From the NCBI GenBank assembly GCA_017560305.1, contig JAFYOF010000192.1:1-5673 (forward strand): a stretch of DNA of 5,673 nt, read 5' to 3'. The stretch comes from Alistipes sp. (GTDB lineage: Bacteria; Bacteroidota; Bacteroidia; Bacteroidales; Rikenellaceae). The notes beneath the pieces were generated by a model. It was not told the DNA's origin, searched no databases, and saw nothing but the letters and a program-made list of their open reading frames with translations. Below, piece by piece: positions 1 to 4,966 of the stretch (the first letter of the stretch is position 1; the number at the start of each line of letters is the position of its first letter). A program made the position numbers and the translations under genes.

Positions 1-999
1 CACATTGCTGATGGCGGTGTGACCCTGACCCTCGATGATGATAGGGTGGATGCCGTCGGCGCAACCCTTCACATTGGCGATGATTGAGCCCTGCGCGATT
101 TGCCAGTTGCGGTTGAATGTCGAAGCGCCCTTCTTGTGGATACCCACGCTCACGCAGTCGAGGTTGAAGTTGGTGAGCTGTCCGTAACTATGTGCGCCAA
201 GAAGTATTCCGCCGTGCACGCCAAAGGTGAACACATCCATCATCTGTGCGTTGTCGGTGTGGTCGATGGCGAATGAGAATGTAGGCTTTGCGATAACCGA
301 GTCAATCACGCTGCGCGAGAATGCTCGACCGAACTGACGCATATTGGCGGGGTTGATGTGGCAATGCAGTATGCGGGGGATGTCGTAGCAGTAGTCTATG
401 CGGATGAACTCGCCGCCGAGCGGATAGCCGTAACAATGCTCAAAGAGAATCTGCTCGCAGGGGTGGCGTGGGTCGGCATTGAAGTCCATTGCCATATACT
501 CGCCATAGAATGTGAGCGACGAGAGCGTCACGCCCTCGACATTCTGCGTTTTGCTCACCTGAATGGTCGGCGGGTAGGCGATAACCTTCGCTGGGTCGTT
601 GTGGCTCTGCTCGGGGTAGTAGAACTGTATGCCGCGCAGTTGTGTCGCCGACTCAACAGTGATAAATGGCGCTGAGGTGTCGGTGATGACAAACAGTGAG
701 CCTACGGGTGCTGGTCGCTTGGGGTCTTTGGTGCCTCGACCTACTGGTCCGTGTGCGCCGACGAGCGACACATTGCGCTTGAGCACTACGCCCGCAGCGA
801 TGGGGTAGCCTCCCACGACTGGCTCAACATAAAGCGCTGCGCCCGACTGCGAGGCAATGTCTATTGCGCGTTGCAGATTGGCGCGGTTTTGTTCGGGGGT
901 GTTCGATGGCGTCACGCCGTACTCCATAATGCTCTTCATCGGTTGCGCCGAAGCGGCAAAAGCAATAAGTAAGGCAAGTAGAGTGAGTAATCGTTTCAT
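1..999 (-). CDS. Secreted right-handed beta-helix protein, pectate-lyase-3-like (C-terminus off window)
   Basis: An open frame runs without a stop from an ATG at 999 to the left edge, giving 333 residues with an intact N-terminus and a missing C-terminus. Residues 1-19 form a Sec signal peptide (MKRLL, a hydrophobic run, then AASA before Gln19; likely cleavage after Ala18). Residues about 24-106 look like the start of a Pectate_lyase_3 domain: an EYGVTPSN-type opening, a helix with NLQRAIDIA, GAALYVEP, then VVLKRNVSLVGAHG, which resembles the entry into the first helical coils. Short repeated beta-strand patterns follow (QLRGIQFYYP, VEGVTLSSLTFYG, CEQILFEHCYG, LTNFNLDCVSVGI), as expected for beta-helix rungs. 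Such proteins are usually periplasmic, surface-bound or secreted and often act on, or bind, polysaccharide; phage-tail-like and structural members also exist. Catalytic residues cannot be assigned, so substrate and activity are unknown. It has its own promoter and follows the terminator of the lyase gene, so it is probably a separate transcription unit. Confidence 0.8.
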   Translation of the reverse strand, partial: MKRLLTLLALLIAFAASAQPMKSIMEYGVTPSNTPEQNRANLQRAIDIASQSGAALYVEPVVGGYPIAAGVVLKRNVSLVGAHGPVGRGTKDPKRPAPVGSLFVITDTSAPFITVESATQLRGIQFYYPEQSHNDPAKVIAYPPTIQVSKTQNVEGVTLSSLTFYGEYMAMDFNADPRHPCEQILFEHCYGYPLGGEFIRIDYCYDIPRILHCHINPANMRQFGRAFSRSVIDSVIAKPTFSFAIDHTDNAQMMDVFTFGVHGGILLGAHSYGQLTNFNLDCVSVGIHKKGASTFNRNWQIAQGSIIANVKGCADGIHPIIIEGQGHTAISNV

Positions 1000-1026
1000 A
1001 TCTCTGAGTTTTAAGTATTCTACTAT

Positions 1027-1058
1027 CAAAGATAGGAATAAATAAGGAGTTATACAAC
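1027..1058 (-). promoter_or_regulatory. Bacteroidetes-type promoter for the beta-helix gene
   Basis: Read on the minus strand, TATCTTTG at 1034-1027 matches the Bacteroidetes sigma-ABfr -7 consensus TAnnTTTG. GTTG at 1058-1055 provides the -33 TTG, with a 20-nt spacer, close to the usual spacing. Transcription should begin near 1021, leaving a leader of only about 20 nt before the ATG at 999. This is the best-formed promoter in the window. It lies just downstream of the hairpin that ends the preceding lyase gene. Confidence 0.75.
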
Positions 1059-1072
1059 TTTAATGAAAGCAA

Positions 1073-1104
1073 GGGGTTGCTCCACCCGAAAGTAAAGCAA
1101 CCCC
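1073..1104 (-). terminator. Hairpin terminator after the beta-eliminating lyase gene
   Basis: A perfect 9-bp inverted repeat, GGGGTTGCT at 1073-1081 and AGCAACCCC at 1096-1104, encloses a 14-nt loop. It lies 22 bp past the stop codon of the lyase gene on the minus strand. The tract after it on that strand (TTGCTTTCATTA) is only moderately T-rich, so termination may be incomplete, but stem strength and position support a terminator. Confidence 0.65.
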
Positions 1105-1125
1105 ATTGCTGAAAATTCTTATAGA

Positions 1126-2574
1126 TTAAAGGCTGTCGCCGAAATCCTTGCGGAACTTCTCCATCAACTTTGATGGCCAGTCGTAAGTAGGCTCCAGACC
1201 ACCCATAAAGAAGCGCAAAACCTTTGGCTCGTAAACGAACTTCAAGCCGCCGATGAGGTGGCGGTTCTCGTAGAGCCATACCATACGGTCAACAACATAG
1301 TTAATCTGCGAGAGTGTGAACACGCGTCGTGGAACTGCCAAACGCGACAACTCAACATCAGCAGGAATCTCCTTGCCGTTCTCGTCACGCACGCTCGATA
1401 CAGTACCGCGCTCCATACCACGCACACCCGAGCAGAGGTAGAATGCCGCTGCCAAAGCGCCTGCAGGGTACTGGTCCTGTGGAATGTGGCTGCAGAACTC
1501 CATTGCGTTCACATGGGCACCCAACACACCCGGAGGTGTTACCATAGGCACACCACGCTTCTCCAACTCCTCAACCAGATATTTAATAAATGTAGGGCTC
1601 TGGCTGATTACTGTCTCGTCCAAAGTCTCATAAAGACCCACTGCCATAGCCTCAATCTCGCGTACTGAGATACCACCATAGGTAAGGAAGCCCTCGAACA
1701 ATGGAATCTTATCCTCCATCAACTCATAGAGTGCCTTCTGGTTGGTGCAGATACCACCACCGCGTGAAGATGAAAGTTTACGAGCCGAGAAGTAAACCAA
1801 GTCTGCCAGCCCTGTCATCATCTTCAGGATCTCGCCCATCGAGTTCTCCTTCCAGTTGTCCTCACGCTGCTGGATGAGGTATGCGTTCTCGCCACCGAGG
1901 CTGGCATCCAAAACGAGCATAATGCCATACTTGTCAGCGATGCGGCGTACATCCATCAGGTTGGCCATTGAGAATGGCTGACCACCGATAAGGTTTGTAG
2001 AAGCCTCCATACGGATGAATGGGATGTTCTCAACGCCTACCTCCTGAATGGTCTTCTCCAACTTCTCGATGTCCATATTACCCTTGAATGGGTGGCTCGA
2101 CTTGAGCTCCAATGCGTGGTCGTGCAACAACTCCACAACCTTACCGCCGCACTCCTGAATGTGTGCGAGGGTAGTGGTGAAGTGGTAGTTCATTGGGATT
2201 ACATGACCTGGCTTAACAAATGTGCGGCAGATTACATTCTCGGCAGCGCGACCCTGGTGAACAGGCAACAGATACTTCTTGCCCAAAACATCCAAAACGG
2301 CTTTCTGCAAGCGCTCGAATGACTGTGAACCTGCGTAGGCGTCGTCGGCGTGCATCATCGCTGCGAGCTGGTTGTCGCTCATTGCGTTTGTACCGCTGTC
2401 GGTAAGCATATCGAGGAATACATCCTTTGTGCTCAAGCGGAAGGTGTTGAAACCTGCCTCCTTCATTGCGTCAAGACGGCGTTCGATAGGCACGAGGTGC
2501 AATTTCTGTACAACACGAACCTTATGCAGCTCAAGTGGCAAGTCTCCGCCCTTGTAAAATTTTACTGTGCTCAT
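1126..2574 (-). CDS. PLP-dependent beta-eliminating lyase, tyrosine phenol-lyase/tryptophanase family
   Basis: A 482-residue fold-type I PLP enzyme that aligns along its whole length with tyrosine phenol-lyase (TPL, about 456 aa) and tryptophanase. Known members cleave tyrosine or tryptophan to phenol or indole plus pyruvate and ammonia, in the cytoplasm. Retained family features are LTDSGTNAMSD (58-67), AYAGS with Tyr80, HQGRAAEN with Arg109, FTTT (132-135), Asn194 before GGQP, Asp223 (PLP ring nitrogen), Lys266 (Schiff-base lysine), Arg411 (substrate carboxylate) and RFF (454-456). Arg389 in MERG matches the TPL phenol-specificity arginine (Arg381 in Citrobacter), favouring TPL over tryptophanase. 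Unusually, the conserved Asp-x-x-Arg is DASL (Leu226), the Lys-Lys-Asp at the PLP lysine is Arg-Lys-Leu, and the GGHA motif near 350 is altered, so the substrate is uncertain. A C-terminal extension of about 20 residues exceeds TPL. The ATG at 2574 is chosen because an in-frame upstream TTG at 2658 lies in the preceding terminator, upstream of the likely promoter. Confidence 0.88.
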   Translation of the reverse strand: MSTVKFYKGGDLPLELHKVRVVQKLHLVPIERRLDAMKEAGFNTFRLSTKDVFLDMLTDSGTNAMSDNQLAAMMHADDAYAGSQSFERLQKAVLDVLGKKYLLPVHQGRAAENVICRTFVKPGHVIPMNYHFTTTLAHIQECGGKVVELLHDHALELKSSHPFKGNMDIEKLEKTIQEVGVENIPFIRMEASTNLIGGQPFSMANLMDVRRIADKYGIMLVLDASLGGENAYLIQQREDNWKENSMGEILKMMTGLADLVYFSARKLSSSRGGGICTNQKALYELMEDKIPLFEGFLTYGGISVREIEAMAVGLYETLDETVISQSPTFIKYLVEELEKRGVPMVTPPGVLGAHVNAMEFCSHIPQDQYPAGALAAAFYLCSGVRGMERGTVSSVRDENGKEIPADVELSRLAVPRRVFTLSQINYVVDRMVWLYENRHLIGGLKFVYEPKVLRFFMGGLEPTYDWPSKLMEKFRKDFGDSL

Positions 2575-2615
2575 AGTTTTAATATATTTAGGTTTTTTAA
2601 GAAAAAATGAATTCT

Positions 2616-2648
2616 CAAAGATAGCATAATTTTTCCTATATATAAAAA
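2616..2648 (-). promoter_or_regulatory. Probable promoter for the beta-eliminating lyase gene
   Basis: On the minus strand TATCTTTG at 2623-2616 is the same -7 box as in front of the beta-helix gene. The -33 region, about 20 nt upstream (2648-2643), reads TTTTTA rather than TTTG, so that half is weak, but the surroundings are strongly AT-rich. Transcription would start near 2609, leaving a leader of about 35 nt ending in AAAACTATG. The -33 region directly abuts the terminator of the upstream meaB operon. Confidence 0.6.
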
Positions 2649-2649
2649 T

Positions 2650-2682
2650 AAAAGGCAATCTTTTTGCATAAGACTGCCTTTT
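2650..2682 (-). terminator. Hairpin terminator of the thioredoxin-like/meaB operon
   Basis: AAAAGGCAATC at 2650-2660 pairs with GACTGCCTTTT at 2672-2682: an 11-bp arm with one A-C mismatch and an 11-nt loop. Read on the minus strand it lies 22 bp after the meaB stop codon and is followed by TTTT from the stem and then ATTTTTATA, a good intrinsic terminator tail. The plus strand also reads a T-run after the stem, so the hairpin could work in both directions, but no plus-strand gene points into it. Confidence 0.8.
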
Positions 2683-2704
2683 TGTGAAAATTTATGCAGG
2701 ATTA

Positions 2705-3820
2705 CTATCCCTTCTTGTTGAAATAGATGTCAAGCAACTCCTTGGCTGCAACAAATGAACTGAGCTTTGCATCCAGCACTCGCGCCTCCACCTCGGCAAC
2801 TCTTGCCTCAATCTCGGGGTCTTGGTAGAAGTTGCTCTTCAGCGCCTCGTTGATGCTCTCATACATCCAGTATTTGTTCTGGCGGTTGCGGTTTGACTGA
2901 TAGTAACCATTCGCCATAATGTGGTCGAGATACTCCTCTACGCCATTCCACACCTCCTCAAGACCAGTCTGCGCTACCGATGAGCAGGTGTAGACCTTTG
3001 GACGCCAGCCCGACTCGGGAGTAGGGAAGAGGTGGAGCGCACCCTGATACTGGGTCTTTGCCAACTCTGCCTTGTGGATATTCTCGCCATCGGCCTTGGT
3101 GATGACCATCATATCCGCCATCTCCATAATGCCGCGCTTGATACCCTGCAACTCGTCGCCCGCGCCCGAAATCTGCAACATTATAAACATATCGACCATC
3201 GAGTGAACGGCAGTCTCCGACTGACCCACGCCCACGGTCTCGATGAAGATTACATCAAATCCCGCCGCCTCGCACAGTACGATAGTCTCGCGCGTCTTGC
3301 GCGCAACGCCTCCGAGTGAGCCCGCCGATGGTGAAGGGCGGATAAAGATATTCGGGTTTGAAGATATGCTCTCCATACGGGTCTTGTCGCCAAGGATTGA
3401 GCCACCGCTGCGCTCCGAACTTGGGTCAATGGCAAGCACCGCCAGGCGATGGTTGAGCGAAGCGACCATACCGCCGATAGCCTCGATGAAGGTCGATTTT
3501 CCTGCGCCAGGTACGCCCGTGATACCGATGCGTACCGAGCGGCCAGCGTGTGGCAGACAGCGCTCGATAATCTCCTGCGCCTGTGCGTAGTGTGTCGGGT
3601 TGTTGCTCTCAATCAGCGTGATAGCCTGCGAAAGTATGGTGATATCGCCCTTCAAAATGCCCTCCACGAACTCGTCGGTGGAGATTGTGCGACGCTTCTT
3701 GCGCTTGAAATATGGGTTCACTATGGGTTGGTCCTCCACGCCCGTTGTCACATTGAGTGCGCTGTCGTGGTGGGCGTCAAGATACTCTTTTTCGTAGTGC
3801 TCGATTTTTGTAAATGCCAT
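2705..3820 (-). CDS. meaB: MeaB, methylmalonyl-CoA mutase-associated GTPase
   Basis: A 371-residue G3E-family P-loop GTPase of the MeaB/ArgK group. Known members bind the adenosylcobalamin-dependent methylmalonyl-CoA mutase in the cytoplasm, gate cofactor loading and protect the enzyme from inactivation. Visible motifs are the Walker A loop GVPGAGKST (102-110), the AIDPSS segment with Asp132 followed by GGSILGDKTRM (139-149), ETVGVGQSE (194-202, Walker B/switch region), GAGDELQGIK (219-228) and the TKAD guanine-specificity motif (241-244). The N-terminal roughly 90 residues are helical and the C-terminal part (from about 310) matches the usual dimerization arm, so the protein is full length. 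The ATG at 3820 lies 2 bp after the stop of the upstream thioredoxin-like gene, so the two are probably translationally coupled in one operon. The mutase genes are not adjacent here, but the divergent operon encodes the next steps of the same pathway, which supports the MeaB assignment over other G3E GTPases. Confidence 0.95.
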   Translation of the reverse strand: MAFTKIEHYEKEYLDAHHDSALNVTTGVEDQPIVNPYFKRKKRRTISTDEFVEGILKGDITILSQAITLIESNNPTHYAQAQEIIERCLPHAGRSVRIGITGVPGAGKSTFIEAIGGMVASLNHRLAVLAIDPSSERSGGSILGDKTRMESISSNPNIFIRPSPSAGSLGGVARKTRETIVLCEAAGFDVIFIETVGVGQSETAVHSMVDMFIMLQISGAGDELQGIKRGIMEMADMMVITKADGENIHKAELAKTQYQGALHLFPTPESGWRPKVYTCSSVAQTGLEEVWNGVEEYLDHIMANGYYQSNRNRQNKYWMYESINEALKSNFYQDPEIEARVAEVEARVLDAKLSSFVAAKELLDIYFNKKG

Positions 3821-3822
3821 AT

Positions 3823-4290
3823 CTATTTCGATGTTATGATTTTGCTTATTGTCTGGTCGTTCAGCATTGCGGCGTTACCGCACCAAACGACTCTGTTCTT
3901 GCGACTTACGACGCAGTAGGGTATGTATTTCACGCCGAAGTAACGGAAGGTCTTGCCCGCATCGTCAAATGCCACGCCCACATACTCCTTGAGGTGTTTT
4001 GTCAGTGTTACGCCCGCATCCTTGTGCTCCTCCTTGGTGATGATTTTCAGGTTTAGTCGCTTGTCATATTTGACAATGTGTCGCTTGATGTTCTCCAGTG
4101 CCTGCTGGCAAAGACGGCTCTCCGAGTGGTAAAACAACCAGCACGAATACTCCGCCTCCTCGGGCTGGGCATCCATCAACCATTTGCGCACACTCACCTC
4201 GGGCAGTTTGTCACCCACGATGGTGTTCTGCGCGCGGAGCGATAACGGCAGGGCGAGAATTGCTAATATGATTATTATAAGTCGCTTCAT
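3823..4290 (-). CDS. Exported thioredoxin-fold protein with degenerate SxxC motif
   Basis: A 155-residue protein with a signal peptide (MKRLIIIILAILALPLSLRA, likely cut before Gln21), so it should act in the periplasm, possibly at a membrane surface. The mature part looks like a small TlpA/thioredoxin-like domain. The segment WLFYHSESRLCQQALENI (51-68) sits where thioredoxins have FWASWCGPC plus the first helix, and YIPYCVV (112-118) fits the strand carrying the cis-proline (Pro114). In this alignment the CxxC reads Ser58-Arg-Leu-Cys61: the nucleophilic cysteine is replaced by serine and only the second cysteine remains. Other cysteines are at 50, 116 and 127. Ordinary disulfide oxidoreductase activity is therefore doubtful; a binding, chaperone-like or altered redox role is possible. 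The fold assignment rests on motif spacing only. The gene is first in an operon with meaB (2-bp gap). Its own promoter is not clear. Confidence 0.7.
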   Translation of the reverse strand: MKRLIIIILAILALPLSLRAQNTIVGDKLPEVSVRKWLMDAQPEEAEYSCWLFYHSESRLCQQALENIKRHIVKYDKRLNLKIITKEEHKDAGVTLTKHLKEYVGVAFDDAGKTFRYFGVKYIPYCVVSRKNRVVWCGNAAMLNDQTISKIITSK

Positions 4291-4368
4291 CTTCTGTTCG
4301 GTGGTAGGTTTAATAGGGCGAAATTAACAATTTTCACGCAAAAATCAAAGCCATTGCGAAACTATTTG

Positions 4369-4388
4369 TTGTGGTGGGTTGTGATGGG
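4369..4388. repeat. Tandem 10-bp repeat in the divergent control region
   Basis: TTGTGGTGGG at 4369-4378 is followed directly by TTGTGATGGG at 4379-4388, two head-to-tail copies differing at one base. The G-rich pair stands out in an otherwise AT-rich intergenic region, between the thioredoxin-like/meaB operon and the epimerase operon. It could be a paired binding site for a regulator or a chance duplication; nothing in the sequence decides this. Confidence 0.45.
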
Positions 4389-4428
4389 TAAAAATAGTTT
4401 GAAAAATATGCACAATCGGGTGGAAATA

Positions 4429-4460
4429 TTTTCGTATTTGAGAAATTACCCGTATCTTTG
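4429..4460 (+). promoter_or_regulatory. Promoter of the epimerase/carboxyltransferase operon
   Basis: TATCTTTG at 4453-4460 matches the Bacteroidetes -7 box TAnnTTTG. At the expected 20-nt spacing the -33 position reads TTTTC (4429-4433), a partial match; a perfect TTTG at 4437-4440 lies too close (12 nt). Transcription should start near 4466, giving a leader of about 65 nt before the ATG at 4533. The 5-bp arms CGGGT (4417-4421) and ACCCG (4448-4452) flank the -33 and spacer region and might form an operator. Confidence 0.65.
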
Positions 4461-4532
4461 TAAAGTTTTGTGCGGCTATGTTTAGAAGTCAAAATTATAC
4501 ACACAAATAAATAACTATTAAACTCTAAAACT

Positions 4533-4943
4533 ATGAAAGTTTCACACATCGAGCATCTCGGTATTGCAGTGAAGAGCCTTGAGGAGGCTATCCCTTACTG
4601 GGAGAATGTATTGGGTCTTAAGTGTTACGCTATCGAGGAGGTAGCTGATCAGAAGGTTAAGACTGCATTTTTCAAGATCGGTCAGACAAAGATCGAGCTT
4701 TTGGAGCCAACATCAGAGGACTCTACAATTGCAAAGTACATTGAGAACCGTGGCGTAGGTATCCACCACATGGCACTCGCTTGCGAGAACATCGAGGAGC
4801 AGTTGGCTGACGCTGAGGCTCAGGGTGTTCGTCTCATCGACAAGACACCACGCAAGGGTGCAGAGGGTTTGACTATCGCATTCCTTCACCCAAAGTCAAC
4901 TCAGGGTATTCTCACAGAGTTGTGCGAGGACAAGAACAAATAA
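4533..4943 (+). CDS. mce: Methylmalonyl-CoA epimerase
   Basis: A 136-residue VOC (glyoxalase/bleomycin-resistance fold) protein of the usual length for methylmalonyl-CoA epimerase. It interconverts (R)- and (S)-methylmalonyl-CoA in the cytoplasm, linking the B12-dependent mutase to the decarboxylase in propionate formation. Two beta-alpha-beta-beta-beta modules are visible. Likely metal ligands, by alignment with family members, are His8 (HLGIAV), Glu55 (IELLEP), His79 (GIHHMAL) and Glu129 (ILTEL), with spacing close to that of the Propionibacterium enzyme, where the second ligand is Gln. The [20 protein letters not shown] stretch (106-125) is typical of the family. The ATG at 4533 has the A-rich context AAAACTATG and no Shine-Dalgarno sequence. 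It is first in an operon with the carboxyltransferase (23-bp gap). Codon choice leans to GGT, CGT and GTA/GTT, unlike the GGC/CGC-rich minus-strand genes, suggesting high expression. Confidence 0.96.
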   Translation: MKVSHIEHLGIAVKSLEEAIPYWENVLGLKCYAIEEVADQKVKTAFFKIGQTKIELLEPTSEDSTIAKYIENRGVGIHHMALACENIEEQLADAEAQGVRLIDKTPRKGAEGLTIAFLHPKSTQGILTELCEDKNK

Positions 4944-4966
4944 TCAATTAAAATAGAATCATTTTT

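Noticed and set aside
358..972. Plus-strand open frames of 73-105 residues opposite the beta-helix gene
   Set aside because: They are shadows of a continuous minus-strand frame that carries a signal peptide, family-like motifs and a good promoter; they have no recognisable motifs or promoter.
1126..2574. Lyase gene as part of a tryptophanase operon with a tna leader peptide
   Set aside because: The roughly 35-nt predicted leader has no room for a leader peptide gene, and no tryptophan permease gene is adjacent.
1258..2610. Several plus-strand open frames of 61-136 residues opposite the lyase gene
   Set aside because: The minus-strand product matches the beta-eliminating lyase family end to end; the overlapping frames are low-complexity antisense translations.
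3032..4056. Plus- and minus-strand frames of 65-156 residues overlapping meaB and the thioredoxin-like gene
   Set aside because: All are out-of-frame shadows rich in Arg, His and Cys without family motifs; meaB motifs prove the real frame.
4346..4353. TGGCTTTG on the minus strand as a -7 box for the thioredoxin-like/meaB operon
   Set aside because: It differs from TAnnTTTG at one key base and has no TTG at the -33 distance. TAATTTTG at 4490-4497 (minus) fits better but is about 200 bp from the gene and also lacks a -33 box, so the promoter of this operon stays unassigned.
4379..4415. TTGTG ... CACAA as a CRP-like site
   Set aside because: The half-sites are more than 25 bp apart, far from the 6-bp spacing such sites require.
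4334..4549. A 71-residue minus-strand frame in the divergent intergenic region
   Set aside because: It begins inside the epimerase gene, crosses its promoter and has a composition typical of translated AT-rich noncoding DNA.
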